From: Chloroflexota bacterium
GTDB taxonomy: Bacteria; Chloroflexota; Anaerolineae; Aggregatilineales; Phototrophicaceae
DNA: 41,478 nucleotides
Direction of reading: 5' to 3'
Assembly: GCA_011523705.1 (NCBI GenBank)
Contig: WTGC01000229.1
Coordinates: 1 to 41,478, forward strand
Shown: positions 8,065 through 15,869 of the stretch, piece by piece
Layout of the letters: each line of letters begins with the position of its first letter
Numbering within the stretch: the stretch's first letter is position 1
Position numbers and translations under genes: made by a program
Notes under the pieces: model-generated
The model's database searches: none
The model's input: only the letters and a program-made list of their open reading frames with translations
What the model was told of the DNA's origin: nothing

Positions 8065-9030
8065 ATGAAGAAGGAACGCGTTGTCATCATTGGCTCGGGA
8101 CCGGCTGGCTTGACCGCCGCCCTCTACACCGCCCGCGCCCAGCTGGCGCCTGTGGTCATCGCCGGGGCGCAGCTCGGCGGGCAAGTCGCCATCACGCACG
8201 AGATCGAGAATTATCCCGGCTTCCCCGATGGCTTGAGCGGACCCGAATTGGTCGAGCGCATGAAAGAGCACGCTGAGAACTTTGGCGCCGTGTTTGAATT
8301 CGACCTGGTCGAGAGCGTCGACTTCAGCAATGGCACGCCCTTCCATATCAAGACGATGGGCGAAGAATACCTGGCCGACGCCGTCATCATCACCATCGGC
8401 GCCGACCCGCGCAAGCTGGGCGTGCCCGGCGAGGAAGAGTACACCGGCACCGGCGTCAGCTATTGCGGCACCTGCGACGGCTTCTTCTTCCGCGGCAAGG
8501 ACATTGTCGTAGTCGGCGGCGGCGATTCAGCGCTCGAAGAGGGCATCTTTCTAACGCGCTTCGCCAATAGCGTCAACGTCATTCACCGCCGTGACGAGCT
8601 GCGCGCTGGCATTCAGTTGCAGACGCGCGCCTTCAAGAACGAGAAGATCAGCTTCACCTGGAACGCGGTGGTGGACGAGATCCTGGGCGGCGAGAATGGC
8701 GGCGTCAACGCGGTGCGCCTGAAGGACACCGTCACTGGCGAAGAGACTCTGCATCCGACCGATGGCGTCTTCATCTTCATCGGGCATGACCCCAATAACG
8801 CCGTCTTTGGCGACCAGATCGCGCTGAATGAAAACGGCTATATCATCACCGACCAGCGCTATCGCACCAATGTCGAGGGCGTCTTCGCCGCCGGCGAGAT
8901 TCAGGATGAGATCTGGCGGCAAGTGGCGACATCAGTCGGCCAAGGCACATCAGCGGCGATGGCCGCCATCCAGTGGCTGGAGGAGCATGAAGCCGAATTG
9001 CAGGAACTGGATGAGGTGGCTGCGGCTTAG
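8065..9030 (+). CDS. trxB: Thioredoxin reductase
   Basis: The enzyme uses NADPH and FAD to reduce thioredoxin in the cytoplasm. Key features are the FAD motif GSGPAG at 10-15, the redox pair in YCGTCDG (C134 and C137), and the NADPH-binding GGGDSALEE at about 151-159, followed by the second FAD segment GVFAAGEIQD near 273-282. At 321 residues it has normal low-molecular-weight TrxR length. The ATG is preceded by GAGG. Position 154 keeps the acidic D of the family and HRRDELRA near 176 supports NADPH preference. Its stop codon overlaps the stop of the convergent M55 gene. Confidence 0.95.
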   Translation: MKKERVVIIGSGPAGLTAALYTARAQLAPVVIAGAQLGGQVAITHEIENYPGFPDGLSGPELVERMKEHAENFGAVFEFDLVESVDFSNGTPFHIKTMGEEYLADAVIITIGADPRKLGVPGEEEYTGTGVSYCGTCDGFFFRGKDIVVVGGGDSALEEGIFLTRFANSVNVIHRRDELRAGIQLQTRAFKNEKISFTWNAVVDEILGGENGGVNAVRLKDTVTGEETLHPTDGVFIFIGHDPNNAVFGDQIALNENGYIITDQRYRTNVEGVFAAGEIQDEIWRQVATSVGQGTSAAMAAIQWLEEHEAELQELDEVAAA

Positions 9031-9842
9031 ACAGGCCAGATTTTGTCCCATGATTCAAGCCAGGTGCCAGCGCGGCTGATTAGCTTCATCGCCGGCTGAT
9101 CCAATTCGACATCGGCGCGGAGCACGTAGTTCATCATCGTGTCGTAGTGACCAAACTCGTAGGTGATGGTCACGGGCGATGCTGGGACATAGGGGGCGAC
9201 AGCGCTCAAATCCTGCAGCGCCTGATACGCGCCCTCTTCAATCATTTCTCGGGCTCGTTGGGGCGCGATTTGGCTGGCCGAATACTTTGAAAGCCCGCGC
9301 TTGACCGCAACCGTCGTCAGCCCGGCGCCGAACAGGTCGGTCGCTTCACGGCAGACGGCGACGTCACCGGTGATCAGCAACACGGGGCAGCCGTAGTGGC
9401 CGCAGAGCGCCCCGTTAACGCCGACCTCGCCGACCAGCACATCGTTGAACCAAAGATTGCGGCATTGCGCCGACGAAATGGTGTGGGCCAGAACGCCATC
9501 CACAACATTGTTGCGCGCGTGATAACCGACCATGAGGCAGGCATCCACACCCGCTTCCAGCGGGGCGCGGTAATCCGTCCAGGTATGGTGCGCCACATAT
9601 TGGCAAGCCGGGTCAAGCATGTCTTTGAGCAGGGAGTTGTAGCGCCAATCGCCGCCGGCGTTGTGGCCGTCGATCACGATGATTTCCGTCGCGCCCGCCC
9701 GCGCCGCGCCGCGCACCGCCGCATTCACCTCGGCTGTGTAGAGCGCCCGCCCTTCCGGGTAACCCGCTTTGCCGCCGCCGACCTGATCCCAGGTGACGAT
9801 ACCGCTGACGCCTTCCATGTCGCACATGATCAAGATTCTCAT
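9027..9842 (-). CDS. M55 family D-aminopeptidase, DppA-like
   Basis: The family hydrolyses D-amino-acid-containing peptides with two zinc ions. The ligand pattern of Bacillus DppA is kept: D8 and E10 in MCDMEG, H60 in VIDGHN, H108 in VGYHAR and E139 in LVGEVG, with H120 in the place of the catalytic histidine. Length is 271 residues. No signal peptide is visible, so it acts inside the cell. AGGAAGGCAAGG precedes the ATG. It is the last gene of cluster A, behind the glycosidase-like gene, and is a close paralogue of the M55 gene at the cluster's other end (17417-18250). In Bacillus, dppA is linked to a dipeptide importer; here the importer is of sugar type. Confidence 0.88.
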   Translation of the reverse strand: MRILIMCDMEGVSGIVTWDQVGGGKAGYPEGRALYTAEVNAAVRGAARAGATEIIVIDGHNAGGDWRYNSLLKDMLDPACQYVAHHTWTDYRAPLEAGVDACLMVGYHARNNVVDGVLAHTISSAQCRNLWFNDVLVGEVGVNGALCGHYGCPVLLITGDVAVCREATDLFGAGLTTVAVKRGLSKYSASQIAPQRAREMIEEGAYQALQDLSAVAPYVPASPVTITYEFGHYDTMMNYVLRADVELDQPAMKLISRAGTWLESWDKIWPV

Positions 9843-9938
9843 TACCTTGCCTTCCTACGCTGAATCAGGACCAGCGATCGTACCGCAGTTCGCGCCGCGG
9901 CTCGGCTCAATCCTTGCCGCGCGGCCGCCATGCGCAGT

Positions 9939-12137
9939 CTATTCAATGACCAGAAGCACGTGACAGGAAACGCGCGACAATTCAATTGACAACGTATTGC
10001 CAGTAGCCGCCCATGTCAACTCGGTCTCGTCACCCAATGCCGTTACCGACTTGACGGAGGACGCCAGGTCTACTTCGACGGTCACATCATAGCTCGGAAT
10101 CGTCTCGTTGATCGGCAGGCGGATCTCGTCGCGCACGCTGTTGACCAGATGAATCAGCGTCCGCTCGCCCTGCTTGAAGGCGGTTAGGGCGAGGACATCG
10201 CTAGCGTTCTTGACACGCACGGGCGGTTTCTCCCCCGCCGTCCAAGCGACCGCGTCGGCGATCAAGCGGCGAAAATCGCGCACGCCAAACTCCAGGTAGC
10301 GGACGCCGACCGGAGTAGTAAACAGCACACGACGACCACCATCAGCTTCATGTGTGAGAATGACCGGCGGACCAAGCTCATCGCTGAGCGGACCGTAATG
10401 CACCTCCGAAGCGCCGTGAATGAAGGCGACCGGCTTGGCAGCTTCCGCCTCCACACCAACTTGCATGCCCACTGTCGGGATGCGCTTGTTCGCCCGAATC
10501 GCTGTAGGAAGCGCATGTGATTCCTCGATCCGCATATAGATGTCAAGCTCGAAGGGCAGCCGCTCGCCAGTGTATTGGACGCCAAAGAGCGCGGCAAAGT
10601 CACCGGCTTCATCGCGGAGTCCGGTCGCATCGTACATGCCGGCTTCGTAAGAGCCAATGAGGCCGCCCCCGGCCGCGGCGTAGGCGCGCACAGCCGCCTT
10701 GCCCTCAGCGGAGAGGCAACTGGCGTTGGGAAGAATCAACGCGCTATACTGGTCCATGCCAGCGAGCAAATCCGCTTCGGTGATAACATCAAATAGGATC
10801 TTTTCTTGCAAAAGCGCCTTGGCGAACCCTTTGAGCTCGCCCCGATGCGACGGTGTGCTTTCCCGATTTTCAAAGCGTTCCTCGGTACTGCCCGAGTAGA
10901 GCAGCGCGACGTAGGGGATGCTGACGCGATTGCGAAGATAAGGCGCGAGCGACTTGGCTTCGCCGAAGCGAGCATACACATTTTCCCAGGCATCCACATC
11001 CACGCGGTCCGGATAATAGCGCGCAAAAAGCGGCGACGCGCTGTTCGCCAGCAGCTCGGCCGTCGACAAGCGCAATTCTGTTTCGCCCAAGCCATACAGG
11101 TCGAAGGGCGACTGCGCCATCATACTAAGCACGAGGATCTGCTTGCCTTTGGCGATGGACTGAACGTAGCGCAAGGCGACGCCATACCACCAGAGCGGCT
11201 CGCGAACGCTGGCGCGGTAAAGTTCCATGTGTACGATGTCTTCAAGGTCAGCTGTGCGCGCCACGTCATCGCCGTGCGCCATCGGCACATGCCAGGCGGC
11301 GCCGAAGCGTTCGTGATACCAGGAGAAAAGCGGCGGCGAGCCAGACACGGTATATCTGTCGCCGCTCAACGATGCCAGCGGAAAGGCGCCCTGAAAGTAG
11401 ACGCAGCGCTGATCGCCCTTCGCGACTTCGTACAGGGACCGGCGCCAGGCAGCGATCTGGTCGAAGCGCCAAGTTATGAATTTCTGAAATACCGGATCGT
11501 CCCAGCGCTCCACAGTTGGCAGGGGCAGGCCGATTTCCGCCTCGAAGGCGCGGCGGCAGGCCTCGCTAGCCGACCAACTCTGGAAGCTGGGCTCATCAAA
11601 GTAGAAGCCATCGACTGCGTAATTGTCGGCGATCTCTTTCACAATCGAAGCGAAATACTCGCGATATGGGCTCAGCGGATCCATCGCCACTGAATTGTAG
11701 TGCTCATCCCAAGTGGTGACCCGCCCATCAGCTTTGCGCTGTGCCCAATCGGGATGCGCGAAGTAGAGATCGCGATTCCCCCAAATGGACGCCAGATAAG
11801 CGATGACCTTCTGGCCATTGGCATGCGCCGCTTCGATCGCCTCCGCCAGCAGATCGCGCTCGCCCAACCCGGGATAATGCGGCGCGATTCGACTTTGATA
11901 GAAAGCCGTGCCGCCCGGATAATAGCCCGTCGAAAATACATTCAGCGTGTTCGCATTCCCGCGATGGGTCTCGTCGACGATGCCCTTGACATCAATCGTC
12001 GTCACATCGGATGCAGGAAATTCCAGCGTGACCGCGCGTATCGGTTCATCCCACCAATTCGTCATGTTTCTGTTGCCTTTCGGATTATCCCGGTTCATGT
12101 GGGCGACCCAATGGCTCGCCCCTGTCTTAATTGCCAA
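9939..12137 (-). CDS. Putative glycoside hydrolase (TIM barrel plus amidotransferase-like domain)
   Basis: A 732-residue intracellular protein resembling hypothetical glycosyl hydrolases of the GHL/Hyp-GH6 group. Residues about 50-340 look like a TIM barrel, with VIAYLASIWGNRD on a strand end and VDGFYFDEP (176-183), where D181/E182 are likely catalytic acids. Residues about 405-540 resemble the beta-galactosidase trimerisation, class-I-amidotransferase-like fold (YSALILPNASCLS, GGGLIGSYEAG). The C-terminal part is beta-rich. The TTG start at 12137 is favoured by AGGAGA seven bases upstream; later ATGs (residues 14 and 25) lack as good a site. The gene sits between the M20 and M55 peptidases. 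A family-1 palindrome touches its ribosome binding site. The substrate is unknown; the acids are inferred from motif position only. Confidence 0.72.
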   Translation of the reverse strand: MAIKTGASHWVAHMNRDNPKGNRNMTNWWDEPIRAVTLEFPASDVTTIDVKGIVDETHRGNANTLNVFSTGYYPGGTAFYQSRIAPHYPGLGERDLLAEAIEAAHANGQKVIAYLASIWGNRDLYFAHPDWAQRKADGRVTTWDEHYNSVAMDPLSPYREYFASIVKEIADNYAVDGFYFDEPSFQSWSASEACRRAFEAEIGLPLPTVERWDDPVFQKFITWRFDQIAAWRRSLYEVAKGDQRCVYFQGAFPLASLSGDRYTVSGSPPLFSWYHERFGAAWHVPMAHGDDVARTADLEDIVHMELYRASVREPLWWYGVALRYVQSIAKGKQILVLSMMAQSPFDLYGLGETELRLSTAELLANSASPLFARYYPDRVDVDAWENVYARFGEAKSLAPYLRNRVSIPYVALLYSGSTEERFENRESTPSHRGELKGFAKALLQEKILFDVITEADLLAGMDQYSALILPNASCLSAEGKAAVRAYAAAGGGLIGSYEAGMYDATGLRDEAGDFAALFGVQYTGERLPFELDIYMRIEESHALPTAIRANKRIPTVGMQVGVEAEAAKPVAFIHGASEVHYGPLSDELGPPVILTHEADGGRRVLFTTPVGVRYLEFGVRDFRRLIADAVAWTAGEKPPVRVKNASDVLALTAFKQGERTLIHLVNSVRDEIRLPINETIPSYDVTVEVDLASSVKSVTALGDETELTWAATGNTLSIELSRVSCHVLLVIE

Positions 12138-12149
12138 TACTTAGTCTCC

Positions 12150-12230
12150 TGTAGGGGCGTCTCGCTGAGACGCCCTCGTAGCGCGCATCTGAATTATTCC
12201 TGCGGGCATTTCAGCGAGACGCCCCTACAA
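12150..12230. repeat. Pair of facing family-1 palindromes
   Basis: Left copy: GTAGGGGCG start at 12151, arms 12155-12163 and 12167-12175 (GGGCGTCTC with GAGACGCCC), loop GCT. Right copy in opposite orientation: 12204-12230, ending CGCCCCTACAA, with two mismatches in the stem. The two copies match at 23 of 25 positions when one is inverted and are 28 bases apart. The pair lies between the M20 and glycosidase-like genes. Confidence 0.8.
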
Positions 12231-12272
12231 GTTTCGTTGCAATCTGGATTGCGAATGTGGGCCGAATCTTTC

Positions 12273-12310
12273 TGCCTGGGTGGCGGCATTGTCGCGCGCA
12301 TGTCTACAGT
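12273..12310 (-). repeat. 38-base dispersed repeat, copy 1
   Basis: The reverse complement of this stretch matches 15554-15591 at 33 of 38 positions, sharing a core of CGCGACAATGCCGCC. Neither copy is in a gene. Each copy lies close to a family-1 palindrome. Confidence 0.65.
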
Positions 12311-12350
12311 CATTGGCACAGAAGCGCTTCTGGCGAAACAGTCCGACTCG

Positions 12351-13613
12351 TCAAGAAACCACGCCGCACCACTCAACGGCCATACGCGCCAGCACACGAG
12401 CGCAATCGATGACCTGCTCGAATTCGATGTACTCATCGGTGCTATGGATCATGGCGCCAGAGGGACCGAAGAGCACAGAAGGCGTGTTCCCGTAGAGCAC
12501 CGGCAGGCGCAGATCGCAGCCGCCCGCGCCGTCCACCTGCGCCTCGCGCCCGGTGACCGACTTGGCCGCCGCTTTCAGCGCATGCACCATCGCGTGATTC
12601 GGGTCGATTTCAGCAGCGTCAAACCACAAGCCGAACCATTCGATCTGCAGCGGATGATCCTGGAACCAGGGATCCTTTTGCGACCATTCCAGAATGAATG
12701 CTTTGAAATCGGCTTTGATTTGATGGATATCTTCACCGGGCAGGCATTCGATTGAGCCTTCCAGCACCGCTTGCGAAGCGACGGTCGAGGGCCATTCACC
12801 AGCTTGTATCTTGCAGATGCCAGTCGGGACTTTGGTGTTGTAGGCTTCGTCGTAGAGCGGATGCGACACGACCGACTCGCGCATGATGGAGTAGGCTTCG
12901 ACAGCGTGAAAAACCTCGAAGGCTTTGCTGATGGGGTTGGTCAATTCATGCTTGTATTCGATGCCGCCCTCTTCGCCCGGCACGGTGATGCGAAAGAACT
13001 GCGCGCCGCGGTTGGATACGGAAACGCGCTCCATGCCCGTCGGCTCGGTGAAGATGCAGGCGTCGGCGTTGTGCCCGCGCAAGACGGTCGCCAAGGTGCC
13101 ATTGCCGCCGGCCTCTTCATCGACGACGCAATCCACGATCAGGTCGCCCGCCAGTTGGATGCCCGCCGTTTGCAGAGCGAGCACAGTGAGCACATTGCTG
13201 ACGACGCCGCCCTTCATATCAGCGCTGCCGCGGCCATAGACCTTGCCATCGACGAATTTGCCGCTCCAAGGTCCATGCTCCCATAATTCCGGCGGTCCGA
13301 TCGGCACGACATCGACATGCCCATTGAGCTTCAGCGACTTGCCGCCGCCGGCGCCGCGGTAGATGCCGACCACGTTGGGGCGCTCCGCATAAGACCAGCC
13401 GGTCGGCACATAAGCCGGATGCGCCGCCAGCTCATCATCGTACGGTATCCAGCGGTCCACATCCAGATTCATCGCGTGCAGCTGCCGCTCCAGCACATCA
13501 ATGCATGGCTTTTCCGCCCCTTCCAGCGAAGGAATGCGCACCAACTCCTGCAGCAGCGCCAGCGCCTGGTCGCGGTGTGTTTCGATTGCCTGGTCGATCT
13601 GGTCATATAGCAT
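12351..13613 (-). CDS. M20 family metallopeptidase (ArgE/DapE/ACY1-like)
   Basis: These two-zinc enzymes split amide bonds of N-acyl amino acids or small peptides. The metal and catalytic residues are visible: H99 and D101 in NGHVDVVP, D132 in GRGSADMKGG, the general base E166 with E167 in VDEEAGGNG, E190 in TEP, and H390 near the C-terminus in GAMIHSTDE. The dimerisation lid domain lies at about 200-310. There is no signal peptide. The gene follows the permeases of cluster A and precedes the glycosidase-like gene. GGAGG lies before the ATG and a family-1 palindrome ends a few bases before that site. The substrate is not defined by sequence; a peptide or acylated product of the imported compound is the contextual guess. 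Confidence 0.9.
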   Translation of the reverse strand: MLYDQIDQAIETHRDQALALLQELVRIPSLEGAEKPCIDVLERQLHAMNLDVDRWIPYDDELAAHPAYVPTGWSYAERPNVVGIYRGAGGGKSLKLNGHVDVVPIGPPELWEHGPWSGKFVDGKVYGRGSADMKGGVVSNVLTVLALQTAGIQLAGDLIVDCVVDEEAGGNGTLATVLRGHNADACIFTEPTGMERVSVSNRGAQFFRITVPGEEGGIEYKHELTNPISKAFEVFHAVEAYSIMRESVVSHPLYDEAYNTKVPTGICKIQAGEWPSTVASQAVLEGSIECLPGEDIHQIKADFKAFILEWSQKDPWFQDHPLQIEWFGLWFDAAEIDPNHAMVHALKAAAKSVTGREAQVDGAGGCDLRLPVLYGNTPSVLFGPSGAMIHSTDEYIEFEQVIDCARVLARMAVEWCGVVS

Positions 13614-13626
13614 AAAGCCCTCCGGC

Positions 13627-13653
13627 GGGCGTCTCGGCGAGACGCCCCTACAA
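13627..13653 (-). repeat. Family-1 palindrome upstream of the M20 gene
   Basis: GGGCGTCTC (13627-13635) and GAGACGCCC (13639-13647) pair perfectly around a three-base loop, followed by CTACAA. On the minus strand the hairpin ends three bases before the GGAGG that serves the M20 start codon at 13613. Confidence 0.85.
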
Positions 13654-13726
13654 CTGTCGAACTAAATCCGTTTCGTCATTTAGTGTGCGCCAGAATCCTA
13701 AACTGCGATCGGCTGAGGTCAAAGAA

Positions 13727-14563
13727 TCATCCCTTCACCGCGCCGAAGGTCAAAGCCGATATGAAATAACGGCGCACGAGCAGCGCGAAAATCACCACCG
13801 GCAGCGTGCCGATGGTGGCGGTGGCGAACATCGGTCCCCATTTGATGCCGGAGTGGGTCATGAAGAAGGCGATCGTGGTCGGCATCGTGCGCGCTTCGGT
13901 CGACGTCAAGAAGAAGGCGAGGCTGAATTCGTTCCAGACGCCGATGAAGATCAGAATCGCCGTCGCGGCGACGCCTCCCGCCATCAACGGCAGCGTGATC
14001 AGACGGAACGCTTTGAAGCGCGAGGCGCCGTCGACCATCGCCGATTCTTCCAATTCGACCGGGATGCCCTCGACGAAGCCGCGCAGCATCCAGATGGCGT
14101 AGGGCACGTTCCACAAGAGATAAACAACGATCAAAAAAATATGCGTATCGAATAAGTCCAGCGCGCGCGCAATGAAGAATAGCGCGAATACGATTGAAAT
14201 GCCCGGCACCATTTGCAAGAACAGGAAGCCGTAGGCGACGCCTTCTTTGTAGCGAAATCGAAAACGAGCGAAACTGTATGTTGCCGGGATCGAAATGAGA
14301 ATCGTCAAAAGCGTGCTGCAGACGGCGATGATCGTGCTGTTCTTCATATAGAAGAGAATGTTCATGTCGCTGAAGATATTTTCAAAGTGTTCGAGCGTGG
14401 GGGTGAACCCCCAGAAAATCGGCGGATAAGCAAAGGTCTCCAGCCGCGTCTTGAAGGCCGAGCTCACCATAAACAGATAGGGGAAGAGAAATGCGAAAAC
14501 GACAAACACAGTCAGCACATCCAGAATCCGCGAGCCGGTGATAGATCGCCAGTTTGGCTTCAT
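13727..14563 (-). CDS. Carbohydrate ABC transporter permease, MalG-type (cluster A)
   Basis: This is one of the two membrane subunits of the cluster A importer. It is 278 residues long with about six membrane segments; the first is FVVFAFLFPYLFMVSSAF near the N-terminus. The cytoplasmic EAA loop that docks the ATPase reads ELEESAMVDGASRFKAFRLITLP near 165-190. The C-terminus ends in the usual FISALTFGAVKG form of MalG proteins. The start ATG lies four bases after the stop of the MalF-type gene, whose last codons carry GAGG as ribosome binding site, so the two are translationally linked. No ATPase gene is nearby. Confidence 0.92.
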   Translation of the reverse strand: MKPNWRSITGSRILDVLTVFVVFAFLFPYLFMVSSAFKTRLETFAYPPIFWGFTPTLEHFENIFSDMNILFYMKNSTIIAVCSTLLTILISIPATYSFARFRFRYKEGVAYGFLFLQMVPGISIVFALFFIARALDLFDTHIFLIVVYLLWNVPYAIWMLRGFVEGIPVELEESAMVDGASRFKAFRLITLPLMAGGVAATAILIFIGVWNEFSLAFFLTSTEARTMPTTIAFFMTHSGIKWGPMFATATIGTLPVVIFALLVRRYFISALTFGAVKG

Positions 14564-14567
14564 CGCG

Positions 14568-15479
14568 CTATGCCTCGAATTTGATGCGTTCGCGCATTTT
14601 GATCAATATGACCGTCAGCGAAACGATGATGATGATCAGCATGATGCTCGCTGCAGAGCCCCGGCCGACATCGCGCTGCACGAGGGTCGTGCGGTAAACA
14701 TATAGAGGAAGCGTTGTCGTGGTCGTGCCCGGTCCACCGGCGAACATCACAAATATCACGTCAAATAGCCGCAGCACATCCATGAATCGCAGAATCAAGG
14801 TGGTCAGGATCAAGGGCAGCATCAGCGGCAGCGTAATCAACGAGAACGACTGCCAGCGAGAAGCGCCGTCAACCCGCGCCGCTTCAAATGGCTCCACTGG
14901 CAATGTCTGCAGACCAGCCAACAGAATCAGGATAAAGAAGGGCGTCCATTCCCAAATGTCGACCAGGATTACCGCCAATAGCGCCAGGTCTTTGCCATAC
15001 CAATTGTGACGGATGCCGGTCAGCGCCTCGAAGAAGTAATTGACCAAGCCGTCATAAGAGAAATACAGCCGGCCAATCAATCCAACCATGGAGGGCATCA
15101 GCACGATGGGGATGATCAGCACGGCGGTGAAGAGCGAGTTGCCGCGCATCTTCCGGTTCAGCAAAAGGGCGATGGCGAGGCCGATCAGCAGCTCCGGAAT
15201 CAGCGTGCCCAGCAGATAGAGGGCAGTGACGCGCACCGCCCCCCAGAAGGTACTGTGCTCATTCGTCAGCAGCCATTGATAATTCTCCAGCCCGACTGCC
15301 TCGGCATTGCGGAAGGGCTCGCCAAAGGTCAGATTTACCGTGCTGAGTTGAAAGAGCGAAAAAGCGCTGTAGGCGGCGATCGCGAATACCACCACGAAGG
15401 CCGGCATGACGAGGAGCACGGGCGCCAGCCACGGTGGCCGCTGTCTGCGACGATTGCGGTCTATGGTCATCTCGGCCAT
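14568..15479 (-). CDS. Carbohydrate ABC transporter permease, MalF-type (cluster A)
   Basis: This is the second membrane subunit of the cluster A importer. It has 303 residues and six predicted membrane helices, the first being VLLVMPAFVVVFAIAAYSAF. The EAA loop reads EPFEAARVDGASRWQSFSLITLP near 200-225. A short basic N-terminus (RNRRRQR) precedes the first helix. It lies between the solute-binding protein gene, from which it is separated by a repeat-filled 390-base gap, and the MalG-type gene, to which it is nearly joined. A second in-frame ATG three codons on is possible as start. Confidence 0.92.
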   Translation of the reverse strand: MAEMTIDRNRRRQRPPWLAPVLLVMPAFVVVFAIAAYSAFSLFQLSTVNLTFGEPFRNAEAVGLENYQWLLTNEHSTFWGAVRVTALYLLGTLIPELLIGLAIALLLNRKMRGNSLFTAVLIIPIVLMPSMVGLIGRLYFSYDGLVNYFFEALTGIRHNWYGKDLALLAVILVDIWEWTPFFILILLAGLQTLPVEPFEAARVDGASRWQSFSLITLPLMLPLILTTLILRFMDVLRLFDVIFVMFAGGPGTTTTTLPLYVYRTTLVQRDVGRGSAASIMLIIIIVSLTVILIKMRERIKFEA

Positions 15480-15520
15480 CCTAGACCGGTGTATTGCCAG
15501 GGGCCGGTTTGCGGGCTTGC

Positions 15521-15546
15521 GGGCGACTCACAGAGTCGCCCCTACA
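15521..15546 (-). repeat. Family-1 palindrome
   Basis: GGGCGACTC (15521-15529), loop ACA, GAGTCGCCC (15533-15541), then CTACA. The arms pair perfectly. It lies about 40 bases before the start of the MalF-type gene on the minus strand. Confidence 0.85.
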
Positions 15547-15553
15547 TTTTCTC

Positions 15554-15591
15554 ACTGTATACACGCTCGCGACAATGCCGCCGCCCACGCA
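15554..15591 (+). repeat. 38-base dispersed repeat, copy 2
   Basis: Matches the inverted stretch at 12273-12310 at 33 of 38 positions. It begins eight bases after a family-1 palindrome. Confidence 0.65.
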
Positions 15592-15616
15592 ATTTACTTT
15601 CCGCCTAATGCGTCTA

Positions 15617-15654
15617 CCCCTCCCCCGGCCCCTCCCCGAATCATCGGGGAGGGG
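15617..15654 (-). repeat. Family-2 C/G-rich hairpin
   Basis: A ten-base stem at 15629-15638 (CCCCTCCCCG) pairs with 15645-15654 around AATCAT. Read on the minus strand it is followed by CCGGGGGAGGGGTAGAC, the tail typical of this family. Confidence 0.75.
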
Positions 15655-15724
15655 AGCTAAATTCAACGGACTCGGGGATTCTGCCAGAGGATTCGCCAAT
15701 GAATGCAGATCTCGGCGAAACCTT

Positions 15725-15757
15725 CCCCCCATTGATATGGGGGGACCGAGAGGGGTA
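15725..15757 (+). repeat. Family-2 C/G-rich hairpin
   Basis: CCCCCC (15725-15730) pairs with GGGGGG (15739-15744), followed by ACCGAGAGGGGTAGA. It shares the GAGGGGTAGAC end with the inverted copy at 15617-15654. Confidence 0.65.
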
Positions 15758-15819
15758 GACCCAATCTCGCGCAGTTTCGCTTTTGTATCGGACAAGCCTA
15801 ACATTGTCTAACTGTTGGC

Positions 15820-15844
15820 GTAGGGGTGAGCCGATGGCTGGCCC
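15820..15844 (+). repeat. Family-1 palindrome, degenerate copy
   Basis: GTAGGGG start, arms GGGTGAGCC (15824-15832) and GGCTGGCCC (15836-15844) with two mismatches, loop GAT. It lies 25 bases behind the stop codon of the cluster A binding protein. Confidence 0.6.
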
Positions 15845-15869
15845 CTTGACTTGTAAGCCTGCTGTCCAG

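Larger units (their letters stand above)
15480..15869. other. Repeat-filled gap between binding protein and permease genes (cluster A)
   Basis: This 390-base stretch has no convincing gene. From left to right it holds a family-1 palindrome (15521-15546), the second copy of the 38-base repeat (15554-15591), two family-2 C/G-rich hairpins in opposite orientation (15629-15654 and 15725-15757), and a degenerate family-1 palindrome (15820-15844). No T-run terminator was seen. Confidence 0.75.

Noticed and set aside
12150..12230. The facing palindromes as a CRISPR array
   Set aside because: There are only two copies, in opposite orientation, with no regular spacers and no cas genes nearby.
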